Part shown: in pieces, positions 42,950 through 51,833 of the stretch
Numbering within the stretch: the stretch's first letter is position 1
Layout: each line of letters starts with the position of its first letter
Position numbers and translations under genes: made by a program
The notes under the pieces: model-generated
Told to the model about the DNA's origin: nothing
The model's database searches: none
The model's input: only the letters and a program-made list of their open reading frames with translations
Source: Rhizobium sp. SL86
Lineage (GTDB): Bacteria; Pseudomonadota; Alphaproteobacteria; Rhizobiales; Rhizobiaceae
Length of the DNA stretch: 64,000 nucleotides
Direction of reading: 5' to 3'
Assembly (NCBI RefSeq): GCF_026672545.1
Contig: NZ_JAPPRJ010000009.1
Span: 434,001 to 498,000, forward strand

Positions 42950-44164
42950 ATGCAGGACATCGAGATTGCCGTCGTGGGTGAAGGTCTGGCCGGCTCCATC
43001 GCCGCACTCGCCCTGGCCCGGGCCGGACGCAAGGTCGCCGTCGTCGCACCGAAGGTCGACCGCAAGGATGAACGCACCACGGCCCTGATGGACCAGTCGA
43101 TCCGCTTCGTCGATTCGCTCGGTATCTGGGATGAGATCGCCGCCGAATCCGCCGCGCTCTCGACCATGCAGATTCTCGACGGGACAAAACGCCTGTTTCG
43201 CGCGCCGCCGGCACAGTTCCGGGCTGCCGATGTCGGCCTTTATGCCTTCGGTTACAACATTCCAAACAAGGTGCTGCTATCCGTCCTGGCAAATGCGCTT
43301 GCCGATGAACCGAATATCAGCCGCATAAACGCCAGCCTTGCCCAGATCGACCTGTCCGGCGATGCCGTGACACTGACGCTGTCGACGGGCGAGACCGTCA
43401 CGGCGAAAGCCGTCATCGGCGCGGATGGGCGTGGTTCGAAGGTGCGCGAGGGTGCCGGCATCGGCACACGCCGCTGGTCCTATCCGCAGACGGCCGTTGT
43501 GCTGAATTTTGCACATGAACAGCCCCATAACAACGTCTCCACCGAGTTCCACACCGAGACCGGGCCGGCCACGCAGGTTCCGCTTCCCGGCAACCGCTCC
43601 AGCCTCGTCTGGGTCGTGCGTCCGGAAGAGGCCTCGCGGCTTCTCTCCCTCGACAATAGCGCCCTGTCGCTGGCGGTCGAAGAGCGCGTCCAGTCGATGC
43701 TCGGCAAGGTGACGGTCGAGCCCGGCGCCGAATCCTGGCCGCTTTCCAGCCTGATGGCCGAACGTTTCGGCAAGGGACGCGTGGCGCTTATCGGCGAGGC
43801 AGCACACGCCTTTCCGCCGATCGGCGCGCAGGGCCTCAATCTGTCGCTGCGCGACGTGATGGAACTGGTCGATTTGCTGAAGACAAGCGGCGACAGCCCG
43901 ATCGGCGCCGATTTCGGCGACCGTTTCAACCGCAAGCGCCGGCCGGACATCATGACCCGCACCTTCGGTGTGGATCTCCTCAACCGCTCGCTGCTCTCGG
44001 ATTTCCTGCCCATGCAGGTGGCACGCGCCGCGGGCCTGCATCTGTTGACCGCGGTCGGCCCCTTGCGCAACGTCCTGATGCGCGAAGGCATCGAGCCTGG
44101 CCGCAGCCTCAAGGATCTGGCCGAGACCTTACGGCATCCCTTCAGCCGGAAGCAGGCCGGCTGA
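42950..44164 (+). CDS. UbiH/UbiF/COQ6 family FAD-dependent hydroxylase
   Basis: The 404-residue flavoprotein has the dinucleotide-binding GEGLAGSIAALALARAG at residues about 10-26, the mid motif GADGRGSKVRE and the second FAD motif RVALIGEAAHAFPPIGAQGLNLSLRDV. Members hydroxylate the ubiquinone ring; alphaproteobacteria often use one or two such enzymes with relaxed position choice (UbiL, UbiM types), so I give no symbol. Its last 36 nt overlap, in convergent orientation, the end of the AEC transporter gene. Confidence 0.9.
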   Translation: MQDIEIAVVGEGLAGSIAALALARAGRKVAVVAPKVDRKDERTTALMDQSIRFVDSLGIWDEIAAESAALSTMQILDGTKRLFRAPPAQFRAADVGLYAFGYNIPNKVLLSVLANALADEPNISRINASLAQIDLSGDAVTLTLSTGETVTAKAVIGADGRGSKVREGAGIGTRRWSYPQTAVVLNFAHEQPHNNVSTEFHTETGPATQVPLPGNRSSLVWVVRPEEASRLLSLDNSALSLAVEERVQSMLGKVTVEPGAESWPLSSLMAERFGKGRVALIGEAAHAFPPIGAQGLNLSLRDVMELVDLLKTSGDSPIGADFGDRFNRKRRPDIMTRTFGVDLLNRSLLSDFLPMQVARAAGLHLLTAVGPLRNVLMREGIEPGRSLKDLAETLRHPFSRKQAG

Positions 44165-45091
44165 GATCAGGTAAAGCACCACCGGCAGCGTCAGGATCGA
44201 CAGCACCGTGGTGATCAGCACCGTGGCGGAGGCCCGTTCCTGCCACACGCCGTAATGCTGGCTGATGACGAAGACATTCGTCGCGGTCGGAAGTGCGGCA
44301 AGCAGCACCGCCGAATACATCCAGATCGGTTCGATGCCGCCGACGGCACTGAGCGCCCCGTACATGACGGCCGGCAACAGCACGAGCTTGGCCAGAGCGA
44401 TGTAACCGATCTCGACCGGCACACGTTTCAGCGGCCGAAGCGCGAGTGTCACACCCATCGCAAACAGTGCGCAGGGCGCTGCTGCCTGCGCCAGATAATC
44501 GACCAGCCGGGACGCGGCGTCGGGTAACTGAAAATCAAGCGCCGCCACTGCAAAACCTGCCGCCGTCGACAGGATGAACGGGTGCAAAACGACCCGTTTG
44601 ACGACATCGGCTGCGAGAGTGAGCGGCGGCCGCTTGTCGCCACCGGCAAGCGCCATCATCGCCGGTGCCGTGATGAAATGCAGGGCGTTTTCGAAACAGA
44701 CGATCAGCGCCACCGGCACCGCCGCCTGGTCGCCGAGCGCGAGCAACGCAAGGCCCGGCCCCATATAACCGATATTGCCATAGGCGCCGCCGAAGGCCTG
44801 GATCGTGCAGTCGCCAAAGCTGGCGCGCCGGATGACGAAGCCGACAAGGAAGACCAGCGCGTAGACCGCATAGGTCGCCGCAAGTTGCGTCAGGATAAAA
44901 TCGACGCGCGTGAGATCCTCGATGGGCGTGCGCGACACCAGTTTGAAGAACAAAGCCGGCAGGGCCGCATAGACGATAAAGATGTTCATCCAGCCCAGCG
45001 CTTCCGCCCCCTGCCGGGAGACCCTGGCGGCGACATGTCCGATCAGGATCAGGCCGAAGAAGGGAAAAAGAAGCGCGAGAATGGCTGCCAT
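44129..45091 (-). CDS. AEC family transporter (auxin efflux carrier type)
   Basis: The 320-residue membrane protein has about ten segments in two five-helix halves with the family features FIVYAALPALFFKLV, AFGGAYGNIGYMGPGLAL and ALPTATNVFVISQHYG. AEC proteins export or import organic acids or auxin-like compounds; malonate carriers belong here too. GGAGGAA upstream of 45091 decides the start (MAAILALLFP) over an ATG seven codons earlier. It ends inside the 3' end of the convergent hydroxylase gene. Confidence 0.88.
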   Translation of the reverse strand: MAAILALLFPFFGLILIGHVAARVSRQGAEALGWMNIFIVYAALPALFFKLVSRTPIEDLTRVDFILTQLAATYAVYALVFLVGFVIRRASFGDCTIQAFGGAYGNIGYMGPGLALLALGDQAAVPVALIVCFENALHFITAPAMMALAGGDKRPPLTLAADVVKRVVLHPFILSTAAGFAVAALDFQLPDAASRLVDYLAQAAAPCALFAMGVTLALRPLKRVPVEIGYIALAKLVLLPAVMYGALSAVGGIEPIWMYSAVLLAALPTATNVFVISQHYGVWQERASATVLITTVLSILTLPVVLYLISAGLLPAEGMP

Positions 45092-45140
45092 GATATTCCT
45101 CCGCTCCCGCACCGGTTGCGGCGGGGCGTCGTGTGCTGGC

Positions 45141-45887
45141 TTAACCGATTTGCATCAGGATTGGAAAGGTCTGCTGGAACCAGATCGCCATGTCGCTGAC
45201 GAAACCAAAGATGAAGGCAAGGCCGGTGGCGACCAGAAGCCCGCCCATGATCTTTTCCACGGTGCCGAGATGCCGGCGGAAACGCGACAGGAACCGCATG
45301 AAGGCGCCGGAAAACGCTGCGGCGATCCAGAAAGGAACGGCAAGCCCCAGCGAATAGATGGCCAGCAGGATCGCCCCGTCTCCCACCGTCTCGCGCGAGG
45401 CGGCAATGCCGAGTATGGCGCCCAGCACCGGACCGATGCACGGGGTCCAGCCGAAGGCGAAAGCCAGGCCCATCACATAGGCGCCGGAGATCGTCGCCGG
45501 TTTTCCGCCCGACTGGAAACGCGCCTCCCGCGACAGAAAGCCGATGCGGAAGAGGCCAAGAAAATTCAGCCCCATGATGATGATGATCAGCCCACCGATC
45601 TTGGAGAGAAGATCCATGTGCTGGCGCAACAACACGCCGATCGAGGTGGCGCCAGCCCCAAGCGCCACGAAGACGGTGGCAAAACCCAGCGTGAAGAACA
45701 GTGACGAGAACATCACCGCCCGCCGTGCCGTGACGGTCTCTACCCGCGCCTCACCCCGGAACTGATCGACGGAAATGCCGGCCATATAGCAGAGATAAGG
45801 TGGCACCAGAGGCAGCACGCAGGGCGACAGAAACGACAGCGCTCCGGCCAGAAGCGCACTCAGCAGGGAAATTTCGGCAATCGACAA
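45141..45887 (-). CDS. ccdA: cytochrome c biogenesis protein CcdA
   Basis: The 248-residue inner-membrane protein has six membrane segments and the two conserved cysteine-proline motifs, LSFLSPCVLPLVPPYLCY (N-terminal) and FGWTPCIGPVLGAILG (middle), that carry reducing power from cytoplasmic thioredoxin to the periplasm, for cytochrome c maturation or disulfide reduction. It lies 49 nt upstream of the AEC transporter gene on the same strand, which is not an obvious partner. Confidence 0.93.
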   Translation of the reverse strand: MSIAEISLLSALLAGALSFLSPCVLPLVPPYLCYMAGISVDQFRGEARVETVTARRAVMFSSLFFTLGFATVFVALGAGATSIGVLLRQHMDLLSKIGGLIIIIMGLNFLGLFRIGFLSREARFQSGGKPATISGAYVMGLAFAFGWTPCIGPVLGAILGIAASRETVGDGAILLAIYSLGLAVPFWIAAAFSGAFMRFLSRFRRHLGTVEKIMGGLLVATGLAFIFGFVSDMAIWFQQTFPILMQIG

Positions 45888-46000
45888 GGTCTGCTCCGCA
45901 TCACGTTCGCCCCCTCATACGGTCACACGGCACGGCCTGCCAATCACCTTTTGCTGTAGAGGACAGAGGCATGATGCCGCGCAACGCCCGCCGCCGGCAC

Positions 46001-46330
46001 TCAAACATCTCTGCGGCCCCGCCACCAGAGCAGAAACAGAAGCCCGCAGCAGACCACCGCCACCGGCCAGAAATCCGTCATCTGATCAAAGGACCAGCGC
46101 CACAAGGCATAGGCGTCAATCTGCGGCGGCGGCATGGCGACGCTCACCTCGTAGTCCCGTTTTTCACGGCCGTGGAAATGGCCGATCGCAAAAACGAGAC
46201 CGAGCGCCAGCGCCGGGCGCGTCGCAACCCAGGGCCGAAAGAGAAGGGCAACCACAAGGGCGATGGCCAGCGCCTCGACAATATGGCCGGCCCAGTCCCA
46301 CTCCGCCTGGATATAACTCCAGTCGATCAT
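46001..46330 (-). CDS. small membrane protein, unknown function
   Basis: A 109-residue protein with two clear hydrophobic segments (IVEALAIALVVALLF and FWPVAVVCCGLLFLLWW) and a tryptophan-rich character. GGAGAG lies about 6 nt before the ATG at 46330. No family is recognised. It is 57 nt downstream of the DUF2799-like lipoprotein gene and may share its transcript. Confidence 0.65.
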   Translation of the reverse strand: MIDWSYIQAEWDWAGHIVEALAIALVVALLFRPWVATRPALALGLVFAIGHFHGREKRDYEVSVAMPPPQIDAYALWRWSFDQMTDFWPVAVVCCGLLFLLWWRGRRDV

Positions 46331-46387
46331 CACCGGTCTCTCCGTTCCCGTGACGTCAACCCGCAGAGGCCGGCCTTCGTCGCTCCG

Positions 46388-47011
46388 TCAGTAACCCGGC
46401 ACCGGCAACGGCGCCTTCGGATTGGCGCGGAACCAGTCGACATCCCGCTGCGCCTGATCGACATCATACTGGCGGTCGGAGATTTCCCGCTGGGCACGGC
46501 GGATGTCGCGGTCGAGATCGTCGATCTCGTTGCGGATATTGCGTCGCTGGTTGTCGTCCTTCGCCTCTTTCAGGGCGCGATAACGCTCATCCATGCGGCT
46601 TTCCTTCGAGCTGATCTCGCCCCGCAACGAATCAAGCCGCGACCGCGCGTCGTGAAGCTTGCGGCCGAGACCGTAACCGCGCAGAAAACCCTCGCTCGTC
46701 TGCGGTGGGCAGACGCTGTAATAGGTGTCGCCTGCCTCGCCGCGCGCCAAACCGTTGAGCGGCGTGCAATAGCGCTGCAGGCCCACCTGATATCCTTCGT
46801 TCCATTTGGTCTGGTCCGGTACGATCTTGACGCGGGCACAGGATTCGACATGCGCGCCGAACCGATCCTGCGGGCTGTAACCCGCCGCGCCATCAGCATC
46901 ACCAATCACCCGCCAGTCGGCGGCCATGCATTCCTCTTTCGACATGGAATGGCACGAGGCGAGAATCAGGAGCCCGAAAAGCCCCACGCAGAAAACAACC
47001 AGACGCATCAT
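46388..47011 (-). CDS. DUF2799-like lipoprotein
   Basis: The roughly 207-residue protein has a lipoprotein signal with lipobox LASC (Cys about residue 20 from the first Met), a globular part with conserved CMAADWRVIGDADGAAG and GYQVGLQRYC, matching DUF2799, and a charged coiled-coil tail from about residue 120 (RSRLDSLRGEISSKESRMDERYRALKEA and on). It is likely anchored in the outer or inner membrane facing the periplasm. Two adjacent ATGs (47011, 47008) are possible starts. Function unknown. Confidence 0.82.
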   Translation of the reverse strand: MMRLVVFCVGLFGLLILASCHSMSKEECMAADWRVIGDADGAAGYSPQDRFGAHVESCARVKIVPDQTKWNEGYQVGLQRYCTPLNGLARGEAGDTYYSVCPPQTSEGFLRGYGLGRKLHDARSRLDSLRGEISSKESRMDERYRALKEAKDDNQRRNIRNEIDDLDRDIRRAQREISDRQYDVDQAQRDVDWFRANPKAPLPVPGY

Positions 47012-47141
47012 GAAAACCCCCGAAGTCACGTAGCGTCAGGGTTATAGTAAATAGTTTCTGAATACGCCATGAAGCGTAAGGGCAAACGCCCAACGGAAAT
47101 GTGGAAAGGCCGGTACGAAGGTCGATTTATCGGGGAGAAAG

Positions 47142-47217
47142 TGGTGAGAGCGCAGGGATTCGAACCCTGGACCTACTGATTAAAAGTCAGTTGCTCTACC
47201 GGCTGAGCTACGCTCTC
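47142..47217 (-). tRNA. tRNA-Lys (anticodon UUU)
   Basis: The minus strand folds as a cloverleaf: acceptor GAGAGCG/CGCTCTC, D-arm starting TAGCTCAG, anticodon arm ACTGA-CTTTTAA-TCAGT with UUU, T-arm CAGGG-TTCGAAT-CCCTG, discriminator A and an encoded CCA. Size is 76 nt. No integrase or direct repeat of its 3' end suggests use as an integration site here. Confidence 0.95.
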
Positions 47218-47361
47218 ACGCAACGGAGCAAATCAGCCCCGCCGAAAGTGCGCGGAACATATTCGTGGTGTTTCCCGCGGTCAACCCGCGAGAAACAAAA
47301 AACTGCCGGTTTTGTCCACAGGCGCTGTTCGCGCGGATCCTGTTTGGACGGACCCCTAAAC

Positions 47362-47622
47362 TCAGTGGGTCGCCTTGCCGCCCTCTTCCTCTTCGAAGCT
47401 CACCGCATCCGCACCCTTTGCCGAAAGGCGCACACGGTTTGCCTCGATGTCGGCAACAAGCGAAAGCGGGATGAAATGGTGGTGCCCCTCATGCGCACCT
47501 TCGCCGCTATCCGTCTTGGTCAGCTTGATGCGCCCGCCTTCGACGCGGTCGACGGTGCCGACATGTGCACCATCCGCACCGATGACTTCCTGATGTTCCC
47601 GAATCTGGTTCTGGTCGATCAT
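47362..47622 (-). CDS. DUF2171 domain-containing protein
   Basis: The 86-residue acidic, cytoplasmic protein contains the PRC-barrel-like DUF2171 pattern: IREHQEVIGADGAHVGTVDRVEGGRIKLTK, then HHFIPLSLVADIE. Such small proteins are common in rhizobia and often stress-induced, but without a proven role. It has GGAG-like bases before the ATG and stands alone between tRNA-Lys and the divergent macA-like gene. Confidence 0.85.
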   Translation of the reverse strand: MIDQNQIREHQEVIGADGAHVGTVDRVEGGRIKLTKTDSGEGAHEGHHHFIPLSLVADIEANRVRLSAKGADAVSFEEEEGGKATH

Positions 47623-47760
47623 GACACTCTCCTTTTGTCAGTCTCCAACAAGAACGATCGGACAGAGCAAAAGATGCGGAGGCGGTGAAGAAAAGCGCAA
47701 GGGGCGGTGTGTGGTCGGGCCAGCCAAACACCTTACCGTTTTTTCATTTGGAGAGCGGCA

Positions 47761-49167
47761 ATGAACATGCCATTTGCACTCCACACACCAGAGCGCGCAT
47801 TTTGCCGCCAGGGCGCCCGCTTGGGCCGCCTCGTTCAACTCATGATTACGGGTGACGCTTTGAACCAACAGACTGGGGAACCGGGCCAACACAAGCCGCA
47901 GACGGCACCCGACCTTGCCGCCATTCTGGCATCCTCGCGCGGCAAGCGCCGGCGCTCGCGCTGGTTCGTGTGGCCGCTGACCCTCGCCATCCTGGCAGGC
48001 GGCGGTGCAGGCGCCTATTTCTACCTCAACCAGGATGGCCCGGCCTTCACCTACACGACGCAACCCGTCAAGCGCGGCGACCTTTCCGTCATCGTCACGG
48101 CCACCGGGTCGCTGGAGCCGACAGACCAGGTCGACATTTCGAGCGAGTTGTCGGGAACGGTGCGTAAGGTCAACGTCACCTATAACAGCCCGGTCAAGGC
48201 CGGCGAGGTGCTCGCCGAACTCGACACGAACAAACTGCAGGCGGATGTGCAGAGCGCCCGCGCCAAACTTGCCTCCGCCAAGGCGAACGTTGTGAAGGCC
48301 GATGCCGAACTGAACTCGGCGCGCATCAAGCTCGAACGGCTGAGATCGCTCGTCGACAAGAGCATTTCCAGCCAGCAGGACCTCGACACGGCGCAATACG
48401 CCTATGATTCGGCGGTCGCGACGAAGGAAATGAACGAAAGCTCGGTTCTCTCCTCCGAAGCCGACCTGAGGCTCGCAGAAGTCAACCTGGCCAAGGCAAA
48501 GATCGTCTCGCCGATCGATGGCGTTGTACTGACCCGGGATGTCGATCCCGGCCAGACGGTGGCCTCGTCGCTTTCCGCGCCGGTGCTTTTCACCATTGCC
48601 GGCGACCTGAAGCGTATGGAACTGCAGGTCTCCGTCGACGAAGCGGATGTCGGCCAGGTGCGGGAAAACCAGCCGGCCACCTTTACCGTCGACGCCTATT
48701 CGGAACGCACCTTCCCTGCCCGCATCAAGACGGTCCGTTTCGCTTCGGAAACGGTCTCGAACGTCGTGACCTACAAGGCGATCCTGTCGGTCGACAACGA
48801 GGATCTGCTCCTGCGTCCAGGCATGACGGCCACGGCCGACATCACCGTGCAGGCGGTCAAGGACACGCTGCTGGTGCCGAACGGCGCCCTTCGCTATTCA
48901 CCGCCGGCCACCACACAGCGCAGCAGCGGCAGCATGCTGAGCCGGCTCTTTTCGCCGCCGCGTCCGCCCGGCGGTTCCCGAAACCGGCAGCAGGATCAGG
49001 ACCAGAGCAGCCAGACCAGACGGCCGGTCTTCGTGCTGACCGACGGACAGCCACGCCGCGTCATGGTGGAAACCGGCGCCACGGACGGTCAGTTCACCAT
49101 CGTCAAATCGGGTGACATACAGGAAGGGGATGCGCTCATCACATCCGCTTCCACCCGTTCGAACTGA
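47761..49167 (+). CDS. MacA-like periplasmic adaptor (HlyD/RND-MFP family)
   Basis: The 468-residue protein has a cytoplasmic N-terminus of about 65 residues, one membrane anchor (WFVWPLTLAILAGGGAGAYFYL), a lipoyl/barrel-sandwich half (GTVRKVNVTYNSPVKAGEVLAELDTN), a helical hairpin of about 70 residues, the second lipoyl half (IVSPIDGVVLTRDVDPGQTV), a beta-barrel and a disordered Pro/Arg/Gln-rich insert before the last 50 residues. It links the MacB-like ATPase/permease to an outer-membrane channel. GGAGAG is 5 nt before the ATG at 47761; a later TTG near the anchor is an alternative. Confidence 0.9.
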   Translation: MNMPFALHTPERAFCRQGARLGRLVQLMITGDALNQQTGEPGQHKPQTAPDLAAILASSRGKRRRSRWFVWPLTLAILAGGGAGAYFYLNQDGPAFTYTTQPVKRGDLSVIVTATGSLEPTDQVDISSELSGTVRKVNVTYNSPVKAGEVLAELDTNKLQADVQSARAKLASAKANVVKADAELNSARIKLERLRSLVDKSISSQQDLDTAQYAYDSAVATKEMNESSVLSSEADLRLAEVNLAKAKIVSPIDGVVLTRDVDPGQTVASSLSAPVLFTIAGDLKRMELQVSVDEADVGQVRENQPATFTVDAYSERTFPARIKTVRFASETVSNVVTYKAILSVDNEDLLLRPGMTATADITVQAVKDTLLVPNGALRYSPPATTQRSSGSMLSRLFSPPRPPGGSRNRQQDQDQSSQTRRPVFVLTDGQPRRVMVETGATDGQFTIVKSGDIQEGDALITSASTRSN

Positions 49168-49180
49168 GGAGCTGCCCGAC

Positions 49181-49897
49181 ATGCAGGAGCACCCCCTCAT
49201 CGAGTTTCGCAAGGTCTCCCGTTATTACGGGCGCGGCGAAGCGACGATCCGCGCGCTCGATCAGGTGGATCTCTCCATTTCCGCCGGCCAGTTCGTTTCG
49301 ATCATGGGGCCGTCCGGGTCGGGCAAATCGACTGCCATGAACATTCTCGGCTGTCTCGACGTGCCCTCCTCCGGCGACTACCTGTTCCAGGGTGTCCCGA
49401 CCAGTGGCTTCGACCGGCAGCAACTGACGCTGCTGCGCCGCCATATGCTGGGTTTTGTCTTCCAGGGGTTCAACCTGCTGGCCCGCACATCCGCCGTGGA
49501 AAACGTCGAACTACCGCTCGTCTATCGCGGCATGGAAGGCCGCGAACGCCGGACGCTGGCACTGGCCGCACTCGAGCAGGTCGGGCTCAAGGGGCGTGAA
49601 AACCACACGACACAGGAACTTTCCGGCGGCCAGCAGCAGCGCGTTGCGATTGCACGCGCCATCGTCACCAGCCCTGCGGTGCTGCTTGCCGACGAACCGA
49701 CCGGCAATCTCGATACGAAGACGAGCGTCGAGATCATGGAGCTCATCACCCGGCTGAACCGCGACCAGGGAATTACCGTGATCATGGTCACGCATGAGGA
49801 AGACATCGCCGCTTATGCCGAGCGGCAGCTGCGTTTCGTCGACGGCAGGCTTGCCTCCGACAGCGCCGCCGGACAGGAGCCTGCCCATGCTGTTTGA
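49181..49897 (+). CDS. MacB-like ABC transporter ATP-binding protein
   Basis: The 238-residue ATPase of the LolD/MacB class has Walker A GPSGSGKST, the Q-loop FVFQGFNLLARTSAVENVELP, signature LSGGQQQRVAIARAI and Walker B LLADEPTGNLD. Unlike E. coli MacB, the ATPase and permease are separate genes. GAGGAG is 9 nt before the ATG at 49181, 14 nt after the adaptor stop. It powers export of an unknown substrate (macrolide, peptide or lipid). Confidence 0.94.
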   Translation: MQEHPLIEFRKVSRYYGRGEATIRALDQVDLSISAGQFVSIMGPSGSGKSTAMNILGCLDVPSSGDYLFQGVPTSGFDRQQLTLLRRHMLGFVFQGFNLLARTSAVENVELPLVYRGMEGRERRTLALAALEQVGLKGRENHTTQELSGGQQQRVAIARAIVTSPAVLLADEPTGNLDTKTSVEIMELITRLNRDQGITVIMVTHEEDIAAYAERQLRFVDGRLASDSAAGQEPAHAV

Positions 49898-51089
49898 AAC
49901 CATCCGGCTGGCCTGGCGGGCAATCAGCCGCAACCTGCTGCGTTCCTTCCTGACCGTGCTCGGCGTCGTCATCGGCGTTGCCGCCGTGATCGCCATGGTG
50001 ACGGTAGGCAATGGCACGACCGCGCAGGTGCGCCAGGAACTGTCACGGCTCGGCACCAACACGCTCTTCGTGCGTCCCGGCCAATGGGGTCCCGGGCGCG
50101 CCAGTACCGAGGCCAAACGGTTCAGCGATTCGGACGTGGAGGCCATCCGTGACCAAGTAACGGGTCTGAGGGCCGTGGCCCCGATCAACCGTACGACCGC
50201 CACCGTGATTGCCGGCGGCCAGAACCGCTCGACCAGCATCATCGGCACGACCAATGACTATCTGGTGGCGCAGGACTGGCCGCTGGCGCTCGGCCGCGAA
50301 TTCCTGCCCTCCGAGGAACGCGGCACCGCTGCCTGCATCGTCGGCCAGACGGTGCGCCGCGAACTGTTCGGTTCGGCCGATCCCGTGGGCCTGATGATCC
50401 GTGTCGGCAATGTCGCCTGCCCGATCATCGGCGTGCTGACCACCAAGGGCCAGTCCGGCATGGGCGACGATCAGGATGATACCGTGCTGATGCCGCTCAA
50501 GCTGCACCAGCGGCGCCTCGGCGGCACGACCACGATTTCCACCATTACGCTCTCGGCGGAAGACGGGGTGTCGACATCCAAGGTGCAGGCCGATGTGGAA
50601 AGCCTGCTGCGGGAACGCCGACGCATCGCCATCGGCAAGGACGACGATTTTTCCGTTAACGACATGACCCAGATCGCCTCCGCCATGACCGGCACCACGA
50701 CGCTGCTGACCGGCCTTCTGGGTGCGGTCGCCGCCGTCAGCCTGCTGGTCGGCGGCATCGGCATCATGAACATCATGCTGGTCTCGGTCACGGAACGCAC
50801 CCGCGAGATCGGCATCCGCCTGGCGATCGGCGCCCTGGAAGGCCAGGTCCTCACCCAGTTCCTGGTGGAGGCCGTGATGCTCTCCGTCTTCGGTGGCGTC
50901 ACCGGCATCCTGACCGGCCTCGGCCTGGCCTATGGCGTCGTCAGCCTGCTCAACGTGCCCTTCGTGGTGAGCCCGACGATCATCGCCATCGCTTTTGCCT
51001 TTTCCGCCCTGATCGGCGTCGTCTTCGGTTATTTCCCGGCCCGCCGTGCAGCCCAGTTGAACCCAATCGAAGCCCTGCGGCACGAGTGA
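49887..51089 (+). CDS. MacB-like ABC transporter permease
   Basis: The 400-residue permease has the MacB/FtsX layout: N-terminal membrane helix (LLRSFLTVLGVVIGVAAVIAMVTVG), a large periplasmic MacB_PCD domain (about residues 45-270) and three C-terminal helices (LLGAVAAVSLLVGGIGIMNIMLVSVTERTREIGIRLAIGA). AGGAG at 49875-49879 is 7 nt before the ATG, and the gene overlaps the ATPase gene by 11 nt. Adaptor, ATPase and permease form one operon. Confidence 0.94.
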   Translation: MLFETIRLAWRAISRNLLRSFLTVLGVVIGVAAVIAMVTVGNGTTAQVRQELSRLGTNTLFVRPGQWGPGRASTEAKRFSDSDVEAIRDQVTGLRAVAPINRTTATVIAGGQNRSTSIIGTTNDYLVAQDWPLALGREFLPSEERGTAACIVGQTVRRELFGSADPVGLMIRVGNVACPIIGVLTTKGQSGMGDDQDDTVLMPLKLHQRRLGGTTTISTITLSAEDGVSTSKVQADVESLLRERRRIAIGKDDDFSVNDMTQIASAMTGTTTLLTGLLGAVAAVSLLVGGIGIMNIMLVSVTERTREIGIRLAIGALEGQVLTQFLVEAVMLSVFGGVTGILTGLGLAYGVVSLLNVPFVVSPTIIAIAFAFSALIGVVFGYFPARRAAQLNPIEALRHE

Positions 51090-51098
51090 TCGAGGAGC

Positions 51099-51110
51099 CT
51101 GATATATCAG
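51099..51110. promoter_or_regulatory. GntR-type operator, copy 1
   Basis: CTGATATATCAG is a perfect 12-bp palindrome starting 10 nt after the macB-like stop. An identical copy lies 47 bp further on (centre to centre). The AT-rich core is typical of FCD-class GntR binding sites. Confidence 0.7.
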
Positions 51111-51145
51111 ATCCCAACCGATCTGGATTTGTACCGGGTCTCGAT

Positions 51146-51157
51146 CTGATATATCAG
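51146..51157. promoter_or_regulatory. GntR-type operator, copy 2
   Basis: A second perfect CTGATATATCAG ends 6 nt before the gntR ATG. A possible -10 sequence (TATATC) lies inside it and a possible -35 (TTGTAC at 51129-51134) lies between the two copies, so binding would block transcription of gntR. Confidence 0.7.
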
Positions 51158-51163
51158 AAAAGG

Positions 51164-51805
51164 ATGGAGATTTTCGACACGCCACCGTCGTCCAATTCGC
51201 TTGCCCGTCAGGCTTATCGTGCGCTCGAGCAGATGATCGTCACTCTGCGGATCGCGCCCGGCGCGCTGGTGACGGAAAAACAGCTGATCGACCTGTCGGG
51301 CCACGGCCGCACGCCGGTGCGAGAGGCAATCCAGAAACTTGAATGGCAGGGGCTGATCACGGTCAGGCCGCGTATCGGCCTTCAGATCAGCGAAATCGTC
51401 GCGTCCGACCACCGGGAGATTCTGGCGGTCAGGCGCCGCCTGGAGCCCTATGCGGCCTCATTGGTCGCAAGTCACGCTGACGAGCGCCAACGGGAGCGCC
51501 TGATCGATTGTGCGCGCGAGATGGGAGCCGCCGCCGCGATGGCGGACATGCAGGCTTTCCTCGCCGCCGACAAACGTTTTGATGACCTCGTGGAGGAAGC
51601 CTGCCCGAACCGCTTCCTGACCGGCTCGCTTGCCGCCCTGCAGACCCATTCGCGGCGCCTCTGGTTCGCGACTGCCACCATCGAGGCGATGGACCGCTCG
51701 GTCAGCCTGCATGTCAGCGTCATCCGCGCCATCCAGAAACGCGACACAACGGAAGCTGCCGCTGCGACCGAACGGCTGCTCGATTATCTGTCTGAAAAAT
51801 TGTGA
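51164..51805 (+). CDS. GntR family transcriptional regulator (FCD class)
   Basis: The 213-residue regulator has an N-terminal winged helix (ALEQMIVTLRIAPGALVTEKQLIDLSGHGRTPVREAIQKLEWQGLI) and a helical FCD ligand-binding domain from about residue 85 (HREILAVRRRLEPYAASLVAS). Ligand and targets are unknown. The ATG at 51164 follows two identical palindromes; a GTG at 51086 overlapping the macB-like stop would place the operators inside the coding region and is rejected. The gene is followed by the convergent sufA, so it appears to be transcribed alone. Confidence 0.9.
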   Translation: MEIFDTPPSSNSLARQAYRALEQMIVTLRIAPGALVTEKQLIDLSGHGRTPVREAIQKLEWQGLITVRPRIGLQISEIVASDHREILAVRRRLEPYAASLVASHADERQRERLIDCAREMGAAAAMADMQAFLAADKRFDDLVEEACPNRFLTGSLAALQTHSRRLWFATATIEAMDRSVSLHVSVIRAIQKRDTTEAAAATERLLDYLSEKL

Positions 51806-51833
51806 CGGAGGGGACGACGGAGCGCCGCTGTCC

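Noticed and set aside
47142..47217. tRNA-Lys as attachment site of an integrated element
   Set aside because: No integrase, no direct repeat of the tRNA 3' end and no foreign-looking genes lie on either side.
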